Shown here one piece after another: positions 1 to 6,106 of a DNA stretch of 10,594 nt. Under the pieces are notes generated by a model. The model saw nothing but the letters and a program-made list of their open reading frames with translations. It made no database searches and had not been told where the DNA came from. Both the position numbers and the translations under genes were made by a program. Every line of letters begins with the position of its first letter. The stretch's first letter is position 1. The stretch covers positions 11,892 to 22,485 of the forward strand of contig DNSZ01000205.1 of assembly GCA_003500165.1 (NCBI GenBank), in the 5' to 3' direction. The stretch is from Paracoccaceae bacterium. Its GTDB lineage: Bacteria; Pseudomonadota; Alphaproteobacteria; Rhodobacterales; Rhodobacteraceae.

Positions 1-560
1 TGGGGCTGCTGATGACCCAGCGGATGGAGGCGGCGGGGCTTGGCCCGCTCGGCTTTGTCGCCACCGACTACGCCACCCTGATCTGGGGGCTGCGGCCGGT
101 GACCGACCCGGCCGGGCTGGTCGCGGCCGACGGGCTGCGCGCGGCGCTCGAGACCTGGTTGGCCGGCAACGCGGTGATGAAGCGCACCTTCCGGTCCTCG
201 GCCATTATCGCCGGGCTGATCGAACGGACCGTGCCCGGGCGCCGCAAGACCGGGCGGCAGGCGACGTTTTCGTCCGATATCCTTTATGATACGTTGCGCA
301 AATACGACCCCGACCACCTGATGCTGCGGATCACCCGCGCAGAGGCGATGCGCGGGCTGGTCGATTTCGGCCGCATCGAGGCGATGCTGGCCGGCACGGC
401 GGGCCGCATCGACCATGTTCAGGCCCCCCATGTCACGCCGCTTGCCGCACCCCTGTTGCTGGAGGCCGGTCGGGTGCCGATCGCGGCAAGCGGCGAGGCC
501 GAACTGGCCGAGGCCGAGGCGGCCCGGCTGATGGCCGAAGCCGGGCTTGCCCGGGACTGA
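1..560 (+). CDS. Ligase-associated Lhr-type DEXH-box helicase, C-terminal fragment
   Basis: This is the last 185 codons of a large superfamily 2 helicase. The reading frame is open through base 1, so the gene begins outside the window and the ATG at base 12 is internal. The visible part has no helicase motifs. It matches the C-terminal end I know from ligase-associated Lhr-like helicases: a LIWGLRPV segment, then LKRTFR-like text (here VMKRTFRSSAIIAGLIER), a GRRKTGRQATFSSD stretch, YDPDHLMLRITRAEA, and an Arg-rich segment ending near APLLLEAGR. Family members act on DNA in a damage-response cluster with an ATP-dependent DNA ligase, an exonuclease and the phosphoesterase PdeM. The presence of pdeM as the next gene on the same strand supports this assignment. 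The final 25 residues are Ala/Glu-rich and probably helical. The family call is from memory of conserved text, not a search; I am fairly sure of it. Confidence 0.85.
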   Translation, partial: GLLMTQRMEAAGLGPLGFVATDYATLIWGLRPVTDPAGLVAADGLRAALETWLAGNAVMKRTFRSSAIIAGLIERTVPGRRKTGRQATFSSDILYDTLRKYDPDHLMLRITRAEAMRGLVDFGRIEAMLAGTAGRIDHVQAPHVTPLAAPLLLEAGRVPIAASGEAELAEAEAARLMAEAGLARD

Positions 561-854
561 TGCCTGCGCGCCACGGGTCTGGCTGGGATGACGCGCGTCC
601 GGGCGCGGCGGGGGGGTGGGTGGGGCCGTGCCCGGGCGCGCGCCGGGGCCTCCGCCGCCCTGGCGGGCGATGTCGGCCCGGCACCCGCACCGCCTGCCTC
701 GGCGCCCGGGTGTCCGCACCCTTCAACGGGTTGCGGCCCGCTGGATCGCCAGGCCGTGCGGCGGATGACAAAGGCGGCAAATGGCCGGTTCCAGTCAGCT
801 TCGTCGCGATGTCGGGGCCTTGTGTGGCGTCCGCCGACAGGGCAGCAAGGCGCC
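561..854. other. Intergenic gap between helicase and pdeM, no gene seen
   Basis: This stretch of 294 bp separates two genes that I would expect to be close or overlapping. It is very GC-rich with runs of G around 608-625. Frames are open on both strands, but their products are runs of Arg, Gly, Pro and Ala with no recognisable domain, as expected of random GC-rich DNA. The pdeM frame is open back to an ATG at 588, but that extension does not resemble the start of a phosphoesterase. No clear promoter or U-tailed terminator is visible. A weak 5-bp stem (631-635 with 643-647) is the only local structure I noticed. Confidence 0.6.
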
Positions 855-1517
855 ATGACGGGGGTCGATATCGTTCTGTCGGGCGCCGGGCTGGTCGCCC
901 GCGGCTCGGGCGCGCTGTTCTGGCCGGACCGCCGGCTGCTGGTCGTGGCCGATCTGCATCTGGGCCGGTCCGAGCGTCTGGCCCGCAGCGGCGGGGCGTT
1001 GCTGCCGCCCTATGAGGGGCGCGAGACGCTGGCCCGTCTCGAAGCCGAAATTCGCGCCACCGAACCCGCCGTCGTGATCTGCCTCGGCGACAGTTTCGAC
1101 GATCTTGCCGCCGAAGCTGCCCTTCCCGAGACCGAGGCGCTGTGGCTGACCCGGCTGATGGCCGGGCGGCGCTGGCTGTGGATCGCGGGCAATCACGATC
1201 CCGGCCCGCTGACCCTGCCGGGCGAACACCGCGCCGCCTTCGAACTGGGCCCGCTGATCTTTCGCCATCAGGCCAGCCCCGGTGCCACGGGCGAGGTATC
1301 GGCCCATTACCACCCCAAGCACCGGCTAGGCCTGGGCGGGCGGGGCTATTGGCGGCCCTGCTTCCTCGTCGATCATGCCCGGCTCATCCTGCCCGCTTTC
1401 GGCGCCTATACCGGCGGGATGCGCGCCGCCGATCCGGTGCTGCGCGCGCTGATGGGCCCCACGGCGCGGGCAATCCTGACCGGCACGCCGCCGCTTTGCG
1501 TGCCGATGCAGCGATGA
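855..1517 (+). CDS. pdeM: Ligase-associated DNA damage response endonuclease PdeM
   Basis: This 220-residue protein is a calcineurin-like metallophosphoesterase. The metal-binding motifs appear in the family order: D33-L-H35 in VVADLHLGRS, G78-D79-S-F-D82, G112-N113-H114-D115, a further histidine at H138, and H151-Y-H153 followed by Pro. The text PAFGAYTGG near residues 180-188 is characteristic of the PdeM branch. Such proteins are predicted to be cytoplasmic nucleases or phosphodiesterases that act in DNA repair with the neighbouring Lhr-type helicase. I chose the ATG at 855 because the fold begins about 30 residues before the first metal motif, as usual, and AAGG lies four bases upstream; this ribosome site is modest. 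The in-frame extension to 588 is Arg/Gly/Pro-rich and rejected. The stop codon overlaps the start of the next gene, so the two are probably translationally coupled. All catalytic positions are present and the length is normal. Confidence 0.9.
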   Translation: MTGVDIVLSGAGLVARGSGALFWPDRRLLVVADLHLGRSERLARSGGALLPPYEGRETLARLEAEIRATEPAVVICLGDSFDDLAAEAALPETEALWLTRLMAGRRWLWIAGNHDPGPLTLPGEHRAAFELGPLIFRHQASPGATGEVSAHYHPKHRLGLGGRGYWRPCFLVDHARLILPAFGAYTGGMRAADPVLRALMGPTARAILTGTPPLCVPMQR

Positions 1518-1948
1518 AACCGCGCAACCCCGATTTCGAGGCCGCGCTGCGCGCCAGCTTCGCCGCCCAGGCGATGATGCGCACGCTGGGCGCCGAGCTG
1601 GTCGCCGTCACCCCGGGCCGGGTGGTGATCGCCGCCCCGATCGGGCGCGGCGTCACCCAACAGCAGGGCATGGCCCATGCCGCCCTGCCCTTTGCAATCG
1701 GCGATTCGGCGGCCGGCTACGCGGCGCTGTCGCTGCAACCGGCCGGGACCGAGGTGGTGACGAGCGAGATGAAGATCCACCTTCTGGCACCGGGTCGGGG
1801 CGCGCGACTGATCGCCACCGGCACGGTGATCCGGGCCGGCCGGCGGCTGGTCGTGGCGCGCGCCGATGTGGTCGCGGTCGCGGCGGGGCGCGAAACGCCG
1901 GTCGCCACATTGCTTGGCACCATCGTGCCGGTTGCCGCAGAGGGGTGA
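1514..1948 (+). CDS. PaaI-family hotdog-fold thioesterase
   Basis: This 144-residue protein fits a single hotdog domain of the PaaI/4HBT type, which hydrolyses acyl- or aryl-CoA thioesters in the cytoplasm; the substrate cannot be told from the sequence. The diagnostic segment is QQQGMAHAALPFAIGDSAAG at about residues 49-68. G52 and H55 correspond to the oxyanion-loop region, and D64 is the likely catalytic acid at the start of the central helix. It is followed by alternating hydrophobic strands such as SEMKIHLLAP and a second strand pair to residue 140. The start codon at 1514 overlaps the pdeM stop codon as ATGA, so translation is probably coupled to pdeM. No separate ribosome site is evident, which fits re-initiation. 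The stop codon is immediately followed by a palindromic repeat. The family assignment is firm, but a role in DNA repair would be inferred only from gene order. Confidence 0.87.
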   Translation: MKPRNPDFEAALRASFAAQAMMRTLGAELVAVTPGRVVIAAPIGRGVTQQQGMAHAALPFAIGDSAAGYAALSLQPAGTEVVTSEMKIHLLAPGRGARLIATGTVIRAGRRLVVARADVVAVAAGRETPVATLLGTIVPVAAEG

Positions 1949-1988
1949 TACCAACGGTCATGGACAACGACCGTTGTCCACCTCCCGC
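1948..1988 (+). repeat. Palindromic repeat, copy 1, in the convergent intergenic gap
   Basis: This copy starts on the last base of the thioesterase stop codon and fills most of the 55-bp gap before the convergent sulfotransferase gene. It aligns without gaps to copy 3 (4007-4047), with 34 of 41 bases identical including the tail CCTCCCGC. Two mutually exclusive hairpins can form. AACGGTC at 1953-1959 pairs with GACCGTT at 1969-1975. Alternatively GGACAAC at 1962-1968 pairs with GTTGTCC at 1973-1979 around a GACC tetraloop. Its place between convergent genes suits a transcription end signal on both strands, but no T-run follows on either strand. Confidence 0.75.
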
Positions 1989-2003
1989 CCCGGGCCATGG
2001 GCG

Positions 2004-3896
2004 TCACCGACCCAGCGCCGCCAGCATCGGGCCGAGCCAGGGCGCATAGTCCCGCCAGGCCCGCGAACTGCCGCGATAGATCGGCTGGCGCACCTGACAG
2101 GCCGAGGCGGTGCGCACCGGGCGATGGTTGCGCCCAAGGTCCAGAACGGCCGGGTCCCAGGCGAGGCCGAGATCCGCGCAGAGCGCGCGCGCCTCGATCT
2201 CGGGCGCCTCGGTCAGCGCCGCATAGTCGAGCATCCGCAGCCGATCGGGCAGCAGCGCCCGCCAATGCGCCATCAGCGCCGCATATCCCCTGGCATAGCG
2301 GCCAAGCCGGCGCTGATCATAGGTGAAATCGAGCCCGGCCGCGCGAAAGCACGCGCGATAGCACGACCAGCAGACCGCGGCGGCGTCCCGTCGCAGATGG
2401 ATGATGCGGGCCTCGGGGAAAGCGGCCGCGATGACCCCGACGAAGCGGAAATTGAGCGGCATCTTGTCGGTTACCAGCCGGACCGGACCGGGCCGAAATG
2501 CCGCGATCGCGGCAAGATAGCGGGACCGAATCGCGGCCAGGCGGGCTTGCGTCAGCGGCGCATCGAGCCCGCCCGTGCGGCGGATCGCCAGCGCCAGCGC
2601 TTCGGTTTCGCCGGCGCCCGCCACATCGGGATGACCGGTGAGCAGTTGCTCCACCAGCGTGGTGCCCGAGCGCGGCATGCCGATGATGAAGACCGGCGTG
2701 AAGGGTACGGGGTCCGGCCGATCGATCATCGGCGCAGGATCACCGAATGCCGCGCGCAGCGCGTCGAATTCCCGCTCGTGGCGATCGGGGTCGAGCGGCC
2801 AGATGCACCGGTGCAACGCCGCGGCCGCGTCAAGCCGCGCCACGGACCCGGCGCGATCGCCACGCCGGATCGCGATCTCGGCCAGCCCGTGAAGCGCCTT
2901 GATCCCATCGGGGCGCCCGCCGGCCGGGCTTGCGAGGATCGCCTCGAACCGGGTCGCCAGCGCGTCGAGTTCGTCCTCGCGCGCCAGCGGCACGAAGCCC
3001 CGCGCGCAATCGGCCGCCATCGGATCAAGCGCCAGTGCCGCCCGCTTGGCCGCGGCGGCAGCCGTGAAATCGCCCTGGGCCAGCCGGGCGACGGCCAGAT
3101 TGTCGACGATGCCGGCATCGCCCGGGCGCAAGGCGTTCGCCGCCTCGAACGCCGCGACCGCGCCTTCCGCATCGCCCATATCGACGCGAACCATCCCCAG
3201 ATTGCACAGCGCTGCCGGGTCGGCGGGGTGGGCGGCAAGAACCCGGCCATAGGCCACCGCCGCTTCAGGCAGATCGCCCTGCGCATGCAGCGCCTCGCCG
3301 AGGCCAAAGCGCGCATCGCGGTCGTCGGGTGACATATCGGTGGCGCGCGAAAACGCCGCGACCGCGCTGTCGGCTTCGCCAGATTGCAAATGGGCATAAC
3401 CCAGTCGCACCTCACCGCGCGCGCCCGCCCCGCACGCGACCGCGCGGCGAAAGGCCGCGACCCCATCGGCCAATCGCCCCGCCATGCAGGCCGCCGCGCC
3501 GAGCCGCAGCAGCAGGTCCGGGTCATCGGGCTGCAGCCGGGCGGCGGCCGCGAGCATGTCAGATGCGGCGGCCGGCCTGCCGAGGCGCAGCAGCGCCGCC
3601 GCCGCAATGTCGTGAAGCGGGACCGATGCCGGCCCTGCGTCCAAGAGCGGGGTCAGCCGGGTCAGCGCATCGGCCGGGCGGCCGGCGGCCAAGAGCGCCT
3701 CGGCCTCGGTGCGGGCCTGGCTCAACTCATCGGCTGGCGGCGCGGCGGTGTCGAGCGCGCGCAGCGCCGCGCGCGCCCTGCGGTTGCCCGGATAGCGCCG
3801 GACCAGATCGGACAACACCGCCACGGCCTGCGCCCGCCCGCCCTGCCTGCGATACTGCCGCGCCTTGCGCAGCGCCTGTTCGACCGAACCCCCCAT
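2004..3896 (-). CDS. TPR-containing sulfotransferase
   Basis: This 630-residue protein joins a tetratricopeptide N-terminal half to a sulfotransferase C-terminal half. Helical TPR-like repeats run through about residues 1-290, with four clear 34-residue units at about 161-291. The sulfotransferase domain starts near 400. The PAPS 5'-phosphate loop IIGMPRSGTT is at 404-413, TDKMPLNF is at 476-483, and the 3'-phosphate region IHLRRDAAAVCWSCY is at about 499-513. A conserved end of the QVRQPIY type lies near 601. Such proteins transfer sulfate from PAPS to an acceptor, with the TPR part thought to bind a protein partner or substrate; the acceptor is unknown here and no glycan or secretion gene lies nearby. 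An ATG 21 codons upstream (3959) is also in frame. I prefer 3896 because AGGAGG lies five bases before it and the upstream extension runs into a repeat. The gene is bracketed by copies of the same palindromic repeat. There is no signal peptide or membrane segment. Confidence 0.88.
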   Translation of the reverse strand: MGGSVEQALRKARQYRRQGGRAQAVAVLSDLVRRYPGNRRARAALRALDTAAPPADELSQARTEAEALLAAGRPADALTRLTPLLDAGPASVPLHDIAAAALLRLGRPAAASDMLAAAARLQPDDPDLLLRLGAAACMAGRLADGVAAFRRAVACGAGARGEVRLGYAHLQSGEADSAVAAFSRATDMSPDDRDARFGLGEALHAQGDLPEAAVAYGRVLAAHPADPAALCNLGMVRVDMGDAEGAVAAFEAANALRPGDAGIVDNLAVARLAQGDFTAAAAAKRAALALDPMAADCARGFVPLAREDELDALATRFEAILASPAGGRPDGIKALHGLAEIAIRRGDRAGSVARLDAAAALHRCIWPLDPDRHEREFDALRAAFGDPAPMIDRPDPVPFTPVFIIGMPRSGTTLVEQLLTGHPDVAGAGETEALALAIRRTGGLDAPLTQARLAAIRSRYLAAIAAFRPGPVRLVTDKMPLNFRFVGVIAAAFPEARIIHLRRDAAAVCWSCYRACFRAAGLDFTYDQRRLGRYARGYAALMAHWRALLPDRLRMLDYAALTEAPEIEARALCADLGLAWDPAVLDLGRNHRPVRTASACQVRQPIYRGSSRAWRDYAPWLGPMLAALGR

Positions 3897-3901
3897 CCGT
3901 G

Positions 3902-3907
3902 CCTCCT
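3902..3907 (-). promoter_or_regulatory. Strong ribosome binding site of the TPR-sulfotransferase
   Basis: On the minus strand the sequence reads AGGAGG, then five bases (CACGG), then ATG at 3896. This is the best Shine-Dalgarno match in the window and decides the start codon in favour of 3896 over the ATG at 3959. Confidence 0.8.
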
Positions 3908-3952
3908 GCCAAGATGCGGCAAGACTGGGCCCGGAAAACTTCGAATCGCTTA

Positions 3953-3978
3953 ATGCCAACGGTCATTGAGAATGACCG
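3953..3978 (+). repeat. Palindromic repeat, copy 2
   Basis: ATGCCAACGGTCATT, loop GAG, then AATGACCG. An 8-bp perfect stem forms between CGGTCATT (3960-3967) and AATGACCG (3971-3978). The left half matches copies 1 and 3 in the same orientation; the right flank differs after AATGACCG and lacks the CCTCCCGC tail, so this copy looks truncated or diverged. It lies upstream of the sulfotransferase, 28 bp before copy 3. Confidence 0.75.
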
Positions 3979-4006
3979 ATATACCAAGGCGCGATGCGAA
4001 CGAACC

Positions 4007-4047
4007 ATACCAACGGTCATTGGGAATGACCGTTCGCCGCCTCCCGC
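4007..4047 (+). repeat. Palindromic repeat, copy 3
   Basis: This is the best-preserved copy. A perfect 10-bp stem pairs AACGGTCATT (4012-4021) with AATGACCGTT (4025-4034) around a GGG loop. The flanks ATACC on the left and CCTCCCGC on the right match copy 1, so the conserved unit is about 41 bp and wider than the hairpin. It is followed by a second, unrelated imperfect hairpin (GCGC 4046-4049 and CCGTC 4051-4055 with GACGG 4061-4065 and GCGC 4067-4070). Confidence 0.8.
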
Positions 4048-4090
4048 GCCCCGTCTCCCCGACGGAGCGCATGGGTTCTGATCGGTGCAA

Positions 4091-4109
4091 GCCGGCATGA
4101 CCTGCCGGC
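4091..4109 (-). terminator. Perfect hairpin downstream of uup, possible terminator
   Basis: GCCGGCA (4091-4097) pairs perfectly with TGCCGGC (4103-4109) around a five-base loop, 48 bp past the uup stop codon in the direction of transcription. No run of U follows, so it is either a weak or factor-dependent terminator or an mRNA 3'-end stabiliser. Confidence 0.4.
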
Positions 4110-4157
4110 GCGGCGCGGGCGGTCAGGCGCCAGCGGGCTTGTGAATGCGATCCGGGG

Positions 4158-6002
4158 TCACTGCGCGGTGGCATCGCCGGCCGCCTCGGCCTTTTCGGCC
4201 AGCAGCAGCCATTCCTCCTCGGCCTCGGTCAGCGCCCGGCGGCGATCGGCAAGCGCCGCGCTGGCCCGGCCGAAGGTCTCTGGGGCGCGGCCGTAAAGCC
4301 CCGGATCGGACAGCGCTTGCTCAAGCTTCGCGATCTCCGTTTCCAGCCGATCGATCGCGTCGGGCAGCTTCTTCAGCCGGTCGGCCTCGGGCAGGGTCAG
4401 CCCGGTGGCGCGCCGCGTCGGCCGGCTCTCGCGCGGCGCGCGACCGGCGGGTTTGGCGGTGCGGACCGGTTCGGGGTCGGCGCCAAGCGGCGGCGCACCG
4501 CGCTGCGCGACCATGTCCGTCCAGCCGCCGGCATAGGCCACCGCCCGGCCCTGGCCCTCCATCAGCACGGTCGCGGTGGCGACACGGTCGATGAAGTCGC
4601 GGTCGTGACTGACCAGCAGCACCGTGCCGGGATAGCCGTCCAGCACCTCCTGCAGCAAATCCAGCGTCTCGATATCAAGGTCGTTGGTCGGCTCGTCGAG
4701 CACCAGAAGGTTCGATTCGCGGGCCATGATCCGGGCCAGCAGCAGACGCGCCTTTTCACCGCCCGAAAGCGACCGCACCGGGGCCCGCGCCTGTGCCTCG
4801 TCGAACAGGAAATCCTTCAGATAGGCGACCACATGGCGGGGCTGGCCGCGCACCATCACCTGGTCGGCACGGCCCGGCAGGCGCATCGCGGGATCGCCCG
4901 TCAGGCTTTCCCACAGCGTCGCCTCGGGGTCGAGTGCGGCGCGGTTCTGATCAAACACCGCAACCTCCAGCCCGGTGCCATGGCGGACCTGCCCGCGATC
5001 GGGCGCCAACTCGCCGGTCAGAAGCCGCACCAGCGTGGTCTTGCCGACCCCGTTCGGCCCGACGATGGCGATGCGGTCGCCGCGCAGGATGCGGATCGAG
5101 AAATCCGCGATCACCTGGGTGTCGCCAAAGCGCTTGGCGATCCCGTCGGCCTCGATCGCCCGCTTGCCCGACCGCGCCCCGTCCGACAGCGCCAGCGCGG
5201 CGGTGCCGGGCCGGCCCACCATCGCCGCCCGCTCGGCGCGCAGATCGGCCAGCGCGCGCAACCGGCCCTGGTTGCGCCGCCGCCGGGCGCTGATGCCCTC
5301 GACCGCCCATCGTGCCTCGGCGCGGATCTTGCGGTCGAGCTTGTATCGGGCGGTCGCCTCGGCCTCCCAGACCTGCTCGCGCCAGGCCTCGAACCCGTCG
5401 AAACCGCCATCGCGCCGGCGCAGCTCGCCCCGGTCGAGCCACAACACCCCCTGCGCCAAACCGTGCAGAAATGCCCGGTCATGGCTGATCAGCACGATCG
5501 CGGCGCGGGACCGGGCCAGCTCCGCCTCGAGCCAGGCGATCGCCGCGATATCAAGATGGTTGGTCGGCTCGTCGAGCAGCATCAGATCGGGCGCGCCAGC
5601 CAGCAGACGAACGAGCGCGGCGCGCCGGCGCTCGCCGCCGCTGGCCGCCTCGGGCGGGCGGTCGAGCGCCAGATGCAGCCCTTCGCCGGCCCGTTCGACC
5701 CGCCACGCCTCGCCCGGCGCCAGCCCGGCGGCGGCATAGGCGCCAAGGCTTGCGAAACCGGTGAAGTCGGGCTCCTGTTCCAGATAGCCCGCGACCGTGC
5801 CGGGCGGCATGGCGCGGCGGCCGGCATCGGGCTCGAGGAGCCCCGCGATCACCCGCATCAAGGTCGACTTGCCGGCGCCGTTCCGGCCGATCAGCGCCAG
5901 CCGCTCGCCCGGATGCAGCGTCAGATCGAGCGCATCGAAAAGCGGCCGGCCACCGAAACCGAGCGTGACGCCGGTCAGCTGCAACAGGGGGGCACGCGAC
6001 AT
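4158..6002 (-). CDS. uup: ABC-F family ATPase, Uup type
   Basis: This 614-residue soluble protein carries two complete ATP-binding cassettes and no membrane segment. Cassette 1 has Walker A GRNGAGKST at 39-47, the signature ASGGE at 120-124 (Ala replacing the usual Leu), Walker B with DEPTNHLD ending at 151, and SHDR at 173-176. The charged helical linker typical of ABC-F proteins spans about 205-265. Cassette 2 has GPNGVGKTT at 315-323, LSGGE at 412-416, DEPTNDLD ending at 443, and SHDR at 465-468. A basic, Pro-rich spacer (505-535) leads to a coiled coil at about 538-608, the hallmark of Uup. ABC-F proteins bind the ribosomal E site and affect translation; Uup has also been linked to DNA transactions such as precise transposon excision. 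The length fits the family. No good Shine-Dalgarno sequence precedes the ATG. It is the next gene on this strand after the M20 gene, 104 bp away with a hairpin between. Confidence 0.92.
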   Translation of the reverse strand: MSRAPLLQLTGVTLGFGGRPLFDALDLTLHPGERLALIGRNGAGKSTLMRVIAGLLEPDAGRRAMPPGTVAGYLEQEPDFTGFASLGAYAAAGLAPGEAWRVERAGEGLHLALDRPPEAASGGERRRAALVRLLAGAPDLMLLDEPTNHLDIAAIAWLEAELARSRAAIVLISHDRAFLHGLAQGVLWLDRGELRRRDGGFDGFEAWREQVWEAEATARYKLDRKIRAEARWAVEGISARRRRNQGRLRALADLRAERAAMVGRPGTAALALSDGARSGKRAIEADGIAKRFGDTQVIADFSIRILRGDRIAIVGPNGVGKTTLVRLLTGELAPDRGQVRHGTGLEVAVFDQNRAALDPEATLWESLTGDPAMRLPGRADQVMVRGQPRHVVAYLKDFLFDEAQARAPVRSLSGGEKARLLLARIMARESNLLVLDEPTNDLDIETLDLLQEVLDGYPGTVLLVSHDRDFIDRVATATVLMEGQGRAVAYAGGWTDMVAQRGAPPLGADPEPVRTAKPAGRAPRESRPTRRATGLTLPEADRLKKLPDAIDRLETEIAKLEQALSDPGLYGRAPETFGRASAALADRRRALTEAEEEWLLLAEKAEAAGDATAQ

Positions 6003-6008
6003 CGCCCG

Positions 6009-6037
6009 CGCCTAGCCGCCTGCCGGCGGCCGGTCAA
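6009..6037 (-). promoter_or_regulatory. Candidate promoter of uup
   Basis: TTGACC (6032-6037, minus strand) is a good -35 match. At 17-bp spacing the -10 would be TAGGCG (6009-6014), a poor match. The start point would fall at about the ATG, giving a leaderless or nearly leaderless mRNA, which fits the lack of a ribosome site. The same 11 bases, CGGCTTGACCG or one base less, precede the M20 gene. Confidence 0.25.
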
Positions 6038-6056
6038 GCCGCGGCGCGGCCCAACG

Positions 6057-6087
6057 GGCGGCGTCGCGCGACAGCGCGACCGCCGCC
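6057..6087 (-). terminator. Strong GC-rich hairpin between the M20 gene and uup
   Basis: GGCGGC and GTCGCGC (6057-6069) pair with GCGCGAC (6074-6080) and GCCGCC (6082-6087), with one bulged C at 6081 and loop GACA. This gives 13 base pairs, 20 bp past the M20 stop codon. It lacks a U-run, so intrinsic termination is not certain. It is upstream of the candidate uup promoter. Confidence 0.45.
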
Positions 6088-6106
6088 GGGCGGGAGCCGC
6101 CCCACC

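Noticed and set aside
631..647. A hairpin terminator after the helicase gene
   Set aside because: Only five base pairs form (CCCGG/CCGGG) around a GCGCGCG loop with no T-run, which is expected by chance in such GC-rich DNA.
588..854. An upstream extension of pdeM by 89 codons
   Set aside because: The extra residues are low-complexity Arg/Gly/Ala/Pro and the family protein begins near the ATG at 855.
560..1015. A frame whose ATG overlaps the helicase stop as TGATG
   Set aside because: The overlap is tempting for a coupled gene, but the product is Arg/Gly/Pro-rich, shows no domain, and overlaps the first 160 bp of pdeM in another frame.
1866..3332. A 488-codon plus-strand frame antisense to the sulfotransferase
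   Set aside because: It starts inside the thioesterase gene and reads through the opposite strand of TPR and sulfotransferase coding sequence; composition is that of an antisense shadow.
3953..4047. A CRISPR or tandem-repeat array
   Set aside because: Only two copies are adjacent, separated by 28 bp, with different right halves; the third is 2 kb away. The units are palindromic and mutually diverged, unlike CRISPR repeats.
1948..4047. A composite transposon around the sulfotransferase
   Set aside because: There is no transposase, no long terminal inverted repeats and no visible target-site duplication; the repeats are short and in direct orientation.
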